Counted from the stretch's first letter, positions 14,101 to 29,100 are shown. The stretch: 64,000 bases of DNA from Lycocorax pyrrhopterus obiensis (GCA_014706295.1 JACSVZ010000022.1:8884830-8948829); one strand, 5' to 3'. Notes: generated by a model not told the origin, from the letters alone. Program-made: numbers and translations.

Positions 14101-17100
14101 GCTTTCTCGCCTGGGAACGGTGATAAATGACCCTTTGCTGCAGGGAAAACAGTCATTCAGTCAGTGCTCCTGAGGGACAGGCCAGAGCTCATGTGCTGAT
14201 GGCTCTTCCTTTAGGCAGATACAGTCCTTGCCAAAAATTGGTTTTATGATGTGCAGACTGGGATGGAGATGCAAGAGTAGAGCATAGCCCCCTCCATAAC
14301 CTCATCCCAGGGACCTCCGTCCCAATCCCGGCCAGGCCACAGTGATCCCTTTGATTAGATAAATGCTACAGACACCAGGTCAAATATGTGCAGGATTTGC
14401 CACAGAGTCTAGTAAAATATCGTAAAAGCAGGGCCCGTTCTGCTCTGCTCAGCAAAACAAACCTTTTGCTTCAATAGCCTGCTGAGCAAGGAGGCTGCAA
14501 AGGCCATTTGCTTCCCAGGCAGGAAGGATTAAAAGGGCCAGGAATAGAAATCAGAGAGGCAGCGTGTGCGGGAGAGCGGCAGATAAGGAGCGGGGAAGTT
14601 TGGAGAGCATTAGGTGGCTCACGAGGCCGGGGCTGTCAGTGGGACTCGGTGTTTTCCACCCAGGGTTGTGTTGACTGTTGTTTTCTCACTGCCAGTGTCC
14701 TCTGTGGGTCACCAGTGCCCCCTCCCAAATCCCTCATGTCGGTGTGGAGGTTGAGGGCCAGACCAGCCAAGGACACCGCGCACTTCCTTTGCCCTGGAGG
14801 TGGGCTCTGATGGAAACGCGTTGGCCGCTCCCTGGGCACAGGCTGTTGCTGGAGATGATGTCTCCCCTGGCGTCTTCTGCCTGGGGAGTCCTTGTCTCCC
14901 CTGGCATCCTTGTGTGGTGAGTGTTGGGACAGCTTGCCCATGTAGCCATGTCTTGTACTGGCCAACAGGACCCCACAGTCCTGTAGCTGTTTTAGGTGGG
15001 AGATGTTCGAGTCAACAGCTGCTTGTGGGGCTGTTTCAGACACTTCTGGCTGCAGAAGATGTTTTGTCATTTTTAGTCCCCAGAGAGACATTTCATAGCT
15101 GGAAGACCCCCACTGATAGGAGAAGGCTGTTCCCAGACCAGGTGCTCCAGGGAAGTTCAGCTCCTCTCTCCTGTCCCCATTTTCTGTACCCTCCACCCAC
15201 CATTTCCTGTGTCAGGACATGGCTGCAAAGGAGACCATTACAGCTCTGGGTCATGAGCTGTTCTGTGCCAAGTAATTATTTAATTTTTATCTGTTGAGCA
15301 GTAAATCCTTTCCCACACTGGCACATCATGACACTAATTCTGCCTTATCTACATATCCCCATCTGGCAAATGTATGCAAACCTAAAGGCAATTCCCTGAA
15401 AATAAGATCTGTGCTTCTCAATAGGTGAGGCTCAGGAACAGAGTATTTAATAGAGCATTTTTGGTAAGGATGCCATCACCTACTGTGCTTGCTAGCTCTG
15501 CATGTCAAGCATATGAGCAGCTTCTCTAAAGGGGTTCCTCACTGTTGCTTCTTGAACAGGGTGTTGGAGGATCAGAGGATAATTAATGTTGGAAAGGACC
15601 TCAGAGTCTCGGCTGCAGGCTCCTGCTGGAAGCAGGCTCCTGCTGTGAGAGCAGCACGGGTTGCTTGCAGCTTTATCTAGTTGGGTCTTGAACACCTCCG
15701 AGGATGGAGAGCAGCCTCTCTAGCCAGCTGGTGCTTGACTGTCCTCATGGTTAGACACTGGCTGAACCCGTCTCCAGTTTTTATGCCACTTGATCTCCAG
15801 CCATGCCCCCTGTGAGGAGCCTGGCCCTGTCTTTTTAATGCTCCTGTGTGGGTTATGCCCCTGCAGTTCCTGCTGGCCCATCTCTCCCACCTGATGTGGG
15901 ACACAGCCCTGCCCGCCAGTGGATTGACCAGGCACCCCAGTCTGGGGTCACCTGCAGACTTTCTGAGCATGGACCATGACCAGAGGCCCTCCTGCTCTTT
16001 GTTTTTCTCTCTCACAGCTCTGCACGCTTAAGAAATGCCTGGCAGAAAAGTCAGTGCCCAGAGCCAGCAGGACCAGCCTCAGCTTTCATCACCAATGCCA
16101 TCGCTGGCCCTGGCAGCCCTGACTCCACATCTCTCCTCCTGTGTCACTCGCAGCTCCAAGGCCACTGTAGAGCTGGAATATTTCACATGGCTTTTTTTTT
16201 TTCCTACATGCACACGAAGCAGAGATGGGCTCAGGTCTGAAACCTCTGCAGAGCAGCAAAGCCCTGAACATGATCAGGGCCCTGCTCAGCCCATCACCAT
16301 TTCACAAGCAAGCTGCGAGCTGCAGGGAAGCAGGAAGCCCAGTTACAAGACAAAGAACAAAAGTCCCAGGGGAACGTCACCAGCATAGTCATCTCCACAC
16401 ATGCAAAGGTCCCTTCTGCCTTTTTTTTTTTTCCCCTTTGAAATTTCAAATTCCAGTTTGTGGACAAAGTCCTGCCTATCTGAGAATATAGATCTCCGAC
16501 CACTGACCAAACTCCACTTCAAGCAGTCCCGAGGACTGCTCTTCCCCTTGCCCACGGATGTGTCTGCTCAGTCCTTGGATCTCCCAGGATCATGCCAAAA
16601 ATTTTGCACTGGAGCACAGCACTGGTACTTGCACAAAGCGGATTTTGCACTTAATGTCAGCAGCTTCCTTTCTGGGAAGAACCTCGGGAATAACCAGGTA
16701 GGAGCCTTATCACCTGCAATTCATTTGGCCAGCCATTGCAGATAGAAAATGAGAAGGAGAAACAAGGGCTTCCATTGTGCTTGTACCAGCAGTTTTGGCT
16801 CATCATTTAAACAAGGGAAGGGGGAAAAAAAAGCAGCTTCAGAGGGGATGAAAAACAAGAGGGAACATGAGCTTGTGGAGGCAGAGCCACTCCGCATGGT
16901 TAACTGATAACTCCAATTTGCCTCTTCCCTCTCATCTTTTCTGATTCTCCCAATTAAGCTCAACTTATTCTCATGCTAATCATTTCTTGACCTGTTTATT
17001 CTGCATTAAAAAATTAACAGAGAGCAGTTTACTGCATGACTTGCTCACACAGAACTGCTACAGATTAGCAGGCATGCTTTAAGCCCCTACACAGGACTTT

Positions 17101-20100
17101 TGGGTCTCGCAGCCAGTCTGCACAGCTCGAGGATGAGCTTTTTTCCCTGTTTTTAAAGAACAGCTTTTTCTAAAGTCAATATGAACCCCCCTCCTTTCAT
17201 GCCTTGAGTATATTTGCTCGGTGACTATTTCCAAATGGGAAAGATAAAGCCAAGGGCTTGTGTTTTGTCAGACTTTTTGTAAACAGGGGTATTTAGGCCA
17301 TACTGTCGAACCCTCCTGCCTTCTACCTCGGCGTGCTGTGACTGCAGAGCAGAGTTGTCAGTGTGTTAATAAGCAGCTCCAAGGAATTTGTTGGGGCTGG
17401 GGGGCTGCAGGTCAGTGCAGCTGCACAAGCCCCCAGCTTGGGAGACAGATCTTTGCCTCTGCTCTGGGCAGTCATATGACAGACACACAGATGGGAGTCT
17501 GCTCCTGTGTCCCTCCCCAGAACGTCCCCAGAAGCTGTGAGAAGCCTCCAGGAAAACGGATGATTCAGCAGAGGTTGTTTAGGGTCTGTTTGCCCCTTGC
17601 CAGCAGCACACAGCACATCCCTGCCCCAGCAAAACACTTTGTGGAGGTGAACCAGAGTGATCCACCAGCTCCATCCAGGGAGGTGGATCAGAAAGATACA
17701 GCAATGAGAGGCAGGAGACCACAGCCATGTGCCAGACCTTGCCTGGGGAAGACGCAATCAATTTTATCATCCCGTTCAACAGCAATCACTCTTGGTGATT
17801 TACTTTCCCCAGGGCTGAAGCGCCTGTTGCTGGGGTTGGGGCAGATTTACTGTTTGGAGCTGGGGGTGATGCCCAGGACAGGCAATCCCTGAGCAGACCC
17901 CAGGCACGCTGTCACTGATGAGCATGTGACATGTGGGGGTACCCCAGGCTCCCCAGCACAGCTCAGGGTGACAGAGGCAGCTTCATTGCAACCTTATGCT
18001 GTTTCTTACCAAAGTTGTCAAAAAGTAACCAAACCACCCAATATTGTCCTGGTCCCCCGACCACAAAATCCCCGTATGGAGAATCGAGGCAGTTTTTGGG
18101 CATGGGTAAGAGTTACTTTAAAGAAGGTATAACACTCTGCCTGAACTCCTCTCCAAAAGCAACATGTGCATTTCAGCCGAAGCTAGGACGATGTTGGGCC
18201 TGGAGGCAATTATTGGAGCTAAAATAACTAGCTGCTGTGCAAAAGTGGTAGGGAAAGAACTGCAGACATGGGGACAGGCAGACCATTTCAGCATATACTG
18301 CTCTGGTGATAACACTGTGCTTGCCTTTCATCCCAGGACCAGAGAGGGGTTTATTATCCTGCCTAACAAGGGCTCTGAACTCTTGAGGAAGTAATTATTA
18401 TTTCTCTTGGGAGCTGTTGTTATGCGAGGACAGTAAATTTGAGCTGTTCCCAGAAGGGCGGCTGTTCCTGAAAATGCCAGGGCATTTGCTAATGTGTATT
18501 TGCCATCATTCTGCCTGCACTGCAGCCCCCGAAAGCAGCATTCGGCTCTGGTGCCTGCAGTTTGGCAGTTGTGACTCCAGAAATCTGTCTGCTCTGTTTT
18601 CATGTAAAATCACGCAATGAGCCCGGGACCAAGAGAGGAAGGGGAATAGATTCATCTTCTTCCATTAAACCACAGGCTGCAACTTGGCCCAAGCTACAGC
18701 TCCCACCACTGATCCCACCTGCCCCCTTAAAACCCTACACCATGAGCACTGCACTCCATCCAAACCCCAACCCAGCAGAGCCCCAGACACTTTCCTGATA
18801 AACACTCTCCTGCCTACTTGGGAGGAAGTCCAGAAAAGCTCTGACTTTGCCATGTGCTGTTCCAGCTTCACTGACTTCGCTGGCAGAAGATTGTCTGAAA
18901 TCCAGTGGTTTAAGCCCCATTTAAATAGAGGTGCAGGAGCCTCAGGGAAGCAGCAGCACTGCAGAGAGGGTTTGCTGCCAGCAGCAAACACCTATTGCTC
19001 TCCATGCCTCACCAGCTCACACATTTAGTGTGGCAGGGATCTCAGCAGCCCGCTCTGGACCTGGGGAGAACTTGTTTAGCAGGCGGATATGATTCCTTTG
19101 GGCCTGAAGTAACCCTGAAGTTTCCCAGGAAAAGGATCCCTAGTGAGCTCACAGTGTGGCAGGGAGTCTCTCCCTTCGGCCCTGCCAGCTGTTTGCAGGG
19201 CTTTCACGTTTCATTGACTTTATACATTCATTATACACACATGAAACAGCCCCTGAATCGTTCCAGCTGTGGAGCAATAGGTGAAGGAAGAGAACAGCCA
19301 AAATCAACAGTGGTTACACGTCAAGTTTTACCTTTTTTTTTTTTTTTTTAATACCTTTTTGCAAAGGTGGGTGCATCAGCAAGCCACGCATGGAAGTGAC
19401 CTCCAGTGGCTGCTGGGGCTCTCAGGATCAGCCCTCCCTCAAAATTAAGGCAAAAGACTGCAATGCTGCTAGGGTGGAGGGACAGCTGCAACAGGGCAGG
19501 GATGTCAGAGGACAGTCTGAGCCCATGGCCCTGGAGGAGCGCAAGCCAAGGGCACCTCAAGGGCAAAAAGCATCTTCCAGGACCCAGCAGCTCCAGCTGC
19601 CCTCCTCCTGCCCCAGGCTGGCTGGCAAAGTCAGGCCCAGCTGAGGAGCTGAACTTGGGGGAACATCTCAGGACAGGGCCACGTGTGCCCGACGGGAGGC
19701 AGCACAAGGAAGGAGGGAGGCTGCCGCAGGTGGGAGCACTGGCAGGTCTGAATCGGGAAAGGTAGGCTGGGCATGGGAAAAAAGAAAACACAAAGGGGTG
19801 GTAAGCTAAAATTTGAGAGATTCTGGTTTCTGTAGACAAAAGGAAACAAGTTAGTGCAAAATGCTTTTTCTCTGCAGGAGTGTGCGGAGTGCCTGAATAG
19901 CCTGTCTTGTCCCCAGTGTCCTCAATCACCAGAGCACAGCAAGGGGTGAGAGAGAACCAGACAACACTCAGGAGCTCCATGTCCACAGCAGCTGCACGCT
20001 CGCCACACACCCTCTTGTGTGACACAACCCTCCCGTCCACTGCCAGAGAAACAAAAACACGGCAGAAAGCAAGGTACGGGAACATGGGAGCCTTCTGTGT

Positions 20101-23100
20101 GCAAGGTTTGTTGCATGGGCGACAGCAAGGGCAGGGGATCACATGTCCCTACAGTTCCAGAAACGCATGGCCAGGACACTGCAGGCCCAACTGCCTGGCT
20201 CGCAGCTAACAAACATGGCAAACTGCTAATCAGCCCGTGAGTATTCAACCTAGGTCTCCAACACTGGATAACACTATTGTTTGTCCCTTTACATTCCTGC
20301 AAATCCCAGTGCCATTGGCCTGTTGTATCATAAAGAAATTAAAATATATTATGACCATAAACTACATCATTTGAGGAAATGAACCACTTCTAGTAAACGT
20401 ATCATGGGACGCTGAAGCCGTGAACTTTCCTAAATCAATTGCCAGCTGATAAAGAGCGCAGGTATTGCTGGGAGCAGCCCCCAGCATGTGACTCCCCACT
20501 GGCACAGGGAGCTCATCCTGTGGGATGGTGACTGGGGGTTCGAGCTACCCCAGGAGGCATGAACCCCACCGCCAGCACAAGCCCTGCTTGGGAGGAGTTG
20601 CTCAAGCAAGAGGAGCATCACAATTTTTGCTGAGTCTCGGAGTGCAATGGAGGCTGTTGGGGTGTTTTGGGGATGGGGCTCTGTGAGGCACAGGGGTCCA
20701 GGGTTCAGGAAGCACCAAACATGTCCAAGTGCCTCAGGGTGCTGGCAGTGGTCTGCAGGAACCTGGACATGTTTGGTGCATCCTAAGCCCACCCAGCCTC
20801 CTGGCTTCCACACAGAACTCCCCGTGGGTGCTGCGGCCGAGGGGCTGAACACAGAGCTGGCTGGAGGGGGCCACAGAGGGGAACCCTAAAAAGCTTTCTG
20901 GTAAGGACTCCGTGCGACCAGTAGAGTTTGCACTGGAAGTGTTTTTCTCTTAGTTGCTTCTAAGCTTTCATTATGACGGCTGGGAAGTCCTGCTGCAGGT
21001 CTGGCTCAGGAGCAGAGGCTGTGCTGCAAGTGGCAGGATCTGTCCCTGGGCCTGCTGAGACTGCAGCCTGGGGCAGTAATGCCAGGCACTGGGAACTGGG
21101 CTGAGAATGACTGAGTCATTTCCCAAACAGCACAGGCAATCACCGGGGTGTCCACGGGATGCCAGCCTGACTCTGCCACCTTTTCCCCCAGGAGTCACAG
21201 CACCCACCATGCCACCACGCTCTCTCTCTTGAGCCCCAGAACCAACCTGGGGACATGAGCCATCACCACCCACAAACCTGGCATGTTCACCCTGCACAAA
21301 GCAAAACAGAAACCAGAGACATGAGGGTCCCATCAGACGGGGACCAGCAATGCCAGCAGGAATGAGCATATTTTGGCAGCTCCAAATCCACACTGGAGAC
21401 CCTGTCAATGCCCTTCATTCACATGAACTCTGCAGCGCTGGTTATGCAGCTGCTTCTCTCCATGCTGTGAGTGCTGGGGGAGCAGGGGGGTACCTGGTGT
21501 TTCCTGGAACAGGTCATATCTGCTGCCATTCATCTTCCAGGGGCGCTCAGCTCCGTGGGCAGAGCTAGGGAAGTCTCTTCCCTGGATGGGGCTGTGCAGC
21601 CGGCGAGCCCCCCGCGGGCAGCGGGGCACGAGCCATGCCCAGGAGCTGGTTGTGGCGCAGAGGCAGGGACAGGCTAATCCCTTAATGCTGGTCACAATGA
21701 GATTTGATGGGGAGCAGGAGTTTGTGCCGCAGGTTTTAAAGGGTTCTGGCCACTACCCGGAGAAAAATTATAAGGTGGCTCTGGGTCTGTGCCCCGCTGC
21801 CAGTGCGTGCAGCAATGTCCGCTGCTTTCTGGGCCACCTTTCTGAGGTCTCTCACTCTGGTCTCTGGCCTGCCACTGGGTTTCTTTAGGGCAGAGAGTAC
21901 CTGACCATGTGTGCAGCTCTGGAGGTTGATCCAGAAAATGTGCCTGGGTGTGTCTAACAGCAGGAGTGGGGCTGGCTCCTCAGGGAGAGGCTGACTGCTT
22001 TTGCTTTAAAGTGTTTCTATATAAATAGCCAGAACACGATATCCTTGAGCAACAACCTTGGTCTCCCCTCCCAATTAACATCACAACACGCAGGATGGCT
22101 CGGTCCAGAGGGGAGCATGGAGGCTGCTGAGCACCCAGAGTTTTCTCCTCTGCAGGAAGTGTGTCCTGGCATGTGTGGCCCTGTTTATAATGGAGAAGGA
22201 AAATAGGGTGAGGGAACAGAGTGGCACTTCACTGGGGTTTCACAGGCACCAAGCGACTGAATTGCTGAAAGGGAGACCCGGGCACCTCTGAATGCAGCCT
22301 TGAGCTGCATGGCCGTGACCCAACGGGGGCCAGGTCTCATCGGCCTCTGTGTCCAGAAGAACCAACTCAGGGACAAACCCATCTGAAACACCCATTTTCC
22401 TGTATTTTCCTTCCTCCTTGGATGACCTTTCTCCTGCCAAGGCCACCTCTGCTTTTGCTGTGCCAAGGAGAAGAGAGCCCAATCCTGCCCTGAAGACATC
22501 AGACCCCAAGCACCACCTCAAAGACACAAGTCTAATGAAGCAAAAGCATTCCTAAACCATTCCCATCCTGTCTCCACAAACTTCTGCTTCCACCCAGGGC
22601 TGCCTGAGGTACATTTGAGTTAATTTGGAGTGTCCACAGTTAGAAACTTCCAGAATGCTCCTGGTGAGTCAGGAATGGGGAGTGACCAGTAGCTCTGTGC
22701 CCAGGGACGGGGTGTGCTGGCAATGGGGGCTGATGCCCAACATTCCCACGCAGAGCAGGGAGCAGCATCAAGGGCAGGGCTGGGACTGAACTGTGCGTAA
22801 CCCCATGACACCTCCCTGCACCCCTGTGTTGCCACACAGGTTTTAGTGGCTGTAACAGGGAAACACACCCAAGTTCACAGACGTTTCTCCCAGACGATGG
22901 CAGTCTCCAGGCACACACCCATGGACGAGCCACAGGCAGCACCCAGCTCTGCTTCCACCACCTCGGTCCCACCACCATTTAGTCCCAGACTCTAGGCAGG
23001 GGAGTAGCCAGGGCTGTGGATCTGAATCCTGGCTGTTTGTCCCCTTGCCCCTCCTGCCTCCTTATTCCACTCTTCATTTCCTGTTGCTGCCTTTGCCCTG

Positions 23101-26100
23101 CCGACACAAGACTCTGCATGAGCTGGTTCTCTCAGGTGTCCGTCAGTGCTCTGTCCACTCTTCCCTGCTGGGCCACCTCCACCTGAGCGCACCTGTCCGT
23201 GGCACAAGACCTGCTCAAGCTGCAGTGACTGCAAGTGAGAGGCCACTCAGCTGGATGGGGACCTGGAGCACGGGCAGGGCCTTTTTCCACAGAGCAGTTG
23301 TTACTTTACACCTTCTGCTGAGCCCCCTGGTGCTGCCCTGTCCATTAACCTGACACCATGCCCAGCCTCACAGCCCATGGCAAGATTTCCTTGGGTGGTG
23401 TTAGCACCAGTGAATCCTCTTCCCATGCTGAGCTGCTGCTTTTCACCGGGGTGGTGGGGTGGATGCTGCCATCCCAGCTGCTGGGTGGGAAACAGACATT
23501 GTCCAGCTGGCTGGGAGCCAGGGCAGGCTGGAATGCTGCAGAGGAGCAGCAGCAGCCTCTTGTCATGGGGTATCAAGGCTTTGGGGACCGTGTGGCAAAA
23601 TGATCAGCATCCCTTGGGAGCAGAGGCAGAGAGAAGTGGCTGAGTGGGGCAGGAGGAGCTGGGCTCTGCCTCCATGAAGGGCACTGGGCCATAAACCCGG
23701 CCCGGTGGCTGTCGTTTGTGTGTCGGCAAACATGTTGAGTGGGCTCGACTATTGATTCTGACCATATAAACCGGTGTTGTGGCACTTGTTCAGGTTTGTG
23801 CAGGTTTTACAGCTCTTGTTCTGAGAAGTGCCCATGTATTTGGCTTTGCTCCTTCCTTCAGGTCTATCTGTTGACATTGGCTCTCCTAACCAGAGCGTTG
23901 GGCCATGCCAGGAAGCTGAGTGTGTGTCTCTCCTTGTGTTTCCCACTTTCCCAGGGGTTATCACCTATAAAATCTCGCACACACCCATGGCTGGGACAGG
24001 TTTCTGGTGCAGAGGCAGGTGAAAGGTGCCCGCTGGTCCCCACCACGGATTGGTGGGTTTGGGTTCCCTGTGCTCAGTGACAGGAGATGAGCTACCCACC
24101 CTGACAGATGGATGGGCAAAGCTGCAGGGAAGCTGCTGCCCTGGGAAGTCCGGGGTGGGGGGAGCAAGGTCTGAGGTCTGTAGGACTGTGATGAAAATCA
24201 GGCTGTCAAACCAACTTGGATGTCCAGAGAAGGAGAAGATGCTCCCAGAGCATCGTCACAGAGGAGATGGGCTGTGCATGGTCACCTACAAGGAAGGCAC
24301 ATACTGTCACCCACTCCCTGCCTCCAGTCCTCTTCCCAACAGGAGCTGCCAGCACCACCTGTGCCCCCAGGGACACCTTGGTGCTGGGGGCTCAGAGGGC
24401 TTGAGCTCACAGTGATGGTCCACATCTGCCCCTCAGCACCAGAGCTCTGTTACCGTGGGGATGCAGCTTGAATCCCTCTGGTGACTGCAGGATTTTGGGA
24501 CAGAAAGTCTGGTCCAGCCTCACAGAGCCAGGACCTGTTTGGTCCTTGACTGCTGGTGCATTTCCACAGCCACTTGCATGGAGCTGCTCCTCCCACACCT
24601 TTGGTGCAGCATCCTGAGCCTACCTTTATTTTTTGAGGCATGTATTTCCTGAAGGGATTTGCTGAGTAATCTCTGTTGAAGCTCAGGCTGAAGCTTGGAC
24701 AGGAGCTGTTCCTGGGCATAATTGCTTCTGGGACCCAGCTTTGCTGAGAGACCCTGGTGCCTCTGCCCAGGACAGGAGAGCAGAGCCCTCAGCCCCAGGT
24801 TCACCATACAACCGATACCTTGAAATTTGCCTTCCGTGAAAATTCTGCAACATTTGCCATTTCCACATACATTTCTGCCAGGAACCTTGTTTGCTTGAAT
24901 ATTTGAGGAAAGTAAACAGAGAAGGAGGCTGAACACAAACAGTCATGGATGTTTTTTTGCAGTCTTTGCCCTGTTCTAACCCCAAGCCTGCTGGCAGAGA
25001 TACTTGCAGGCATCCCCTGATGTACCTCTTGGCTCTGCCCTGTGTGCTGCCCTGTCCCCCACTGCTGGCCCTGGTCCTGCTGCAAATACTGCTGCATGTA
25101 AAAGAAACTCACCCAGCCCTTGCTGTCTGTGGGACCACCATCACTCACCACCCCTTTGCACTCATGCTAAGTAAACGTTTTTTAATGCCATTTAAGAAAT
25201 GTCAGCAGATGACTAACAGAGTATGACTCGCAGACCTACACCTGCCCCGCCGAACTCAGAACATCTCTCAGACACTCCTCAAGCCTTTCTGAGCCTCTTG
25301 CAGCTCAACTTCCAGAGTTGGAGCTCATTTCCTGCTCACAGCAGCCCTCTGGGCTCACTCCCCCTATAAAAATACCATTGTGTTCCAAGGAAAGCCGAAG
25401 TTGAGGGTGTGCTGCTGGCCCCATAAATGGCTGGAATGAGGTGGGAGAAGTCACAGCCCTGTGGGTAAGTGCAGACACCCTGTGACACTGAGCAGCATCC
25501 CCAGCTCTTCCCCAAGGAAACCTTCACCAATCACCAGCAAACAGCTCTCAGGTTCAGGCCAAGGTGCTAACACAGTGATTGTCCCTTCTGCATGCCAGCA
25601 AATACCTGTGCTTATTCCTGGCTGCACCAATACCCTGCTTGGGCACTGGGAAGTGCTGACCTTGCCAGCACCAGTGTTACAGCCACCCCAACAGCCAGCA
25701 GGGACAGCCAGAGTGGGGACAAGGAAGGGGGCTGTGCCCGGTGTCCTAACACCCATCGGTCCCTGATGGCTGCCAGGGCATGGACACAGAGAACAAGGAG
25801 TAAACAGAGGAATTAAAGAGCAGCTGACATGAGCAGCCAAGGAGGAAAAGCTCAGTTCAAGTCATATCTAGAGGACACCTGTAAAAAATTCGATGCATTT
25901 GGCAGTGATAATTAAAAATACTCAGAAAATCAGCCTCCTCTTATGTTTCTCAGTTGAAACTATTCCCTGCATCTGAGCAGAGCTCCTGAGCAGCAATGAC
26001 GTCTCACATTTTTCAGCTGTTTTCCAAAGCTGCTTTTCTGATCAGGGCCAGCCCTGATCCTGCACTGGTCCCTGCTGTAACCACTGGCCCTGGGGATCCC

Positions 26101-29100
26101 CAGCTCTGAGAAGATCCAAGATATGAAGGAGTGGTGCTGCCTGCACTGGGATAGAGGCCAATTGCCCAAATTGTGCCCGCATCTGATCAGGAGTATAAAG
26201 GTGGATCAAGGGGCTCATCTCCTCCTCACTGCCCAGGAGGAGATGGTCCCCTTGCCCCCTCTCCATCCTCTACCTCCTCACACACCCGTTTGCAGCTTCC
26301 TGCAGGGATTTAGCACCAGTGAAGCCCTTTCCAGCTCACAGCCTGTCCTCAGCAGGTGCTGGTGAGGATTTTGGATGTGTCTCCAACTCCACTTCTCTCC
26401 AGAGCTGCAGCATCACTCCCTTCTCCCCTCGGGACTCACACAGGGTGCTGGGGACAGGCCGCCTTTGTCACTGCCTGGCAGGGCATCCTCCAAGTCCTTT
26501 ACACAAGGCACGGGTCTGATGGGAGGGAAATAAGTGCCCCCAAGGTATGGTTTAGGGGAAATGCTGGTGACAGTCTGGGGCAGGGATGGATGGGGAGGGT
26601 TGCAGTGGGGGGATGCCCCAATGTCTGCTTTTACTGATGCCACCACTGCCAAGAGAGGGCCAGACCTGCTCGCTGTCCCGAGGCTGAATGCCAGTGCCAA
26701 GCTTCCCCATTAGAATATATCCCTGGCTTCAGATGGATGCTGAAATCCTGACGCTCCTAAGACAGATGGGGAGAAGGGAAAATCAGAAAAATCTTTTCAT
26801 CTATCAAAGGAAACTGAAAATAACTCTGTGACCCCCTCCAAGGCTGAAGGCTCCTCTGCAGGACTCTGGTGTGCCTCTGTCAGCCATGCCAGCTCCGTGG
26901 CCTGTCCTGCTGAGGGCTGGGAGCTGCTGGCTGTAAGGGCATCACTGTGGGCATGGCTGGGGCTCAGAACCACCACTGCTGTGTGAGCTCCCCCATAGCT
27001 TTGCAAGGGAATAAACTTCCCAGTGACCCTGGGAAGGGTTTGGCCACCACTTTGCCACCTGCAGGATGGTGCATCCCAGCTGCTGTGCCCACACTGCTGC
27101 CCAGCCCCACAGAGCTGCCAGGGAAGCCAGGCACTGCCCAGTCCCCCATCCCACCAGCCCTTCCTCACCTCTATTTGGATAACTTTTTCACCCGTTTTAT
27201 TTATGAGGACTCCCCTCCTTCTGCCAACACTCCGAGTTTCCTCTCGCTTTAGTCTGGGAGGCCCGTCTGGCTTTTTTACTCTTATTATTTCTCTCTCCCC
27301 CTTGCCTGGCCCCAGGCTTGCAGCGGGTGCCGGCCAGAGCCTGCTTTTGTTCGGCCACGGGAGCAGATGGGGAGAGCGGCCGCAGGTGGGCTGGGCAGCG
27401 ATTCCTCCCCATCCACCGACAGCACCCGGCTCTGCCTGCACTTGCCCAAGCTCAGCACGTGGCTCAGTCACTGACTCTCACACTGAAAAATTCAAAAAGA
27501 TAATCAATAAAAATATTAAATTAATAAAATAATTTTTAAAGAATCGGGAGAAAATTACTGTCAGAAATGTTTGCCTGCCTGTGCTAAGGTCGCTGATGTG
27601 CCAGGGCTGGCAAGTGGCTGCTCACGTTAGAGCCAGCTGCAAGTGGCCAGAATAACTTCATCCTAAGTGATTAAAGAGCATGTTCAGGTCCTTGTGTTGC
27701 ATCTGTCAGGCAAAGCCAGTTGCTCACTGCAGAAATGAGGCTGGCTTTGCACCCTGGGGCAAAGCTGGATGCAGGCACCCTGGATGTGGGGACAGCCAGA
27801 CCCGGCCACCCTGCACACCGTGTCTCCCAGGCTGATGGGAACATCCCTTGAGCCTCCCCTTCTCCTGCAAATGAGGTGCAAGTCAGTCCCTGTGAGCTGG
27901 GTGGATCAGGAGCCATCTCCAACCAGCAGCAGGGGCTTCAGCCTGGAAGATGCTCAGCACTGGCTACTCCTGGGCCAATTCTCGTTCCAGGATCCGACCC
28001 TCTGCACATCTCAGAGGCATCAAGCCTTTGTTCCACTCGCTCACACATGTCCTTCACCATGTGGCTCCGTGCACGTTCTCCAAGCAGCACCAGCTGGACA
28101 CAAAGACACAACCTACACTAAACAGACCAAAACCTGGACAGTTTTCTGGGCATTTTCCTGCTGCTGGCTCCTGCAGCTCAGAGGCAGGAGTGAACAGAGC
28201 TCCTCCAGAGCACAAATGAGCAACCTGATGAAAGCAGGCTAAAACTCAGCGTTCCATAACTGCTTGATCACAGCTGCCTGCTCCAGCCCAGCCCAGGGAC
28301 ACTACTGCAGATCCTATACAATTCCTACACATTTCCATTGCCATAGGCCATGGACCCACCGAAATGCTGATAAGCCCCGTGTTTGGCCATGGCTCACCAT
28401 GGGGTGATGTGACCCAAAATAAAGTGATCTGCAAAGCACTGGAATGCTGAGGGCTGAGGCAAGGAGGCACAAGGCAGCGTGGATGACACCATAGGGGTTG
28501 GTTAGGGCTGGAGGTGACACCTGTGGGAGGCTGCAGGCCTGGGTCAAGGGAAGCAACCACCCATAGAGAGGCCATGAGCAAAGTGTGACAACATGGCCTG
28601 GGAGTCCCACCTGGGGACTGGGTCTGCACACGTGACAGCTGGAAGGTGGGCTGGGCAGAGGCTGCACACTTGTAAAAGAGAAGAGGAGCAGGACGTGAAA
28701 TATAGAGAGAGGAAAGGCAAGGTAGTATGATGGAGAGCCCCATGGGGTGTGATGGAAGGCCAGGGGAAGTGATGGAGAGCCCTTGAGAGTGATGGAGATC
28801 CATGAGGATCTGATGGAGAGCCACAAGGAAGTGCTGGAGAGCCATGAGGATGTGATGGAGAGCCTCGTAACTGTGAGACCTCAACTGCTGGCACCTCACT
28901 CCACACCCTGGCCATGCCCAGGGAACCGGGGTTCCCAGAACACACGGGACCAAACCAGCTGTGTGGGGATGCTGCAACACAGGCACAGATGACCCATCCT
29001 GAGGAGAACAGTGGGCTGATGTCAGCCTGGGCAGGGGCACCTGTCCCCTGGTGCCCATGTGTATCTGTTGGCAATTGGCACCTGGCACAGCCAAGGAGCA

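Noticed and set aside
19348..20142. 264-codon minus-strand open frame in the P2-to-P1 interval
   Set aside because: Starts and ends without splice or promoter support, cysteine- and proline-rich random-looking peptide, overlapping frames on the other strand.
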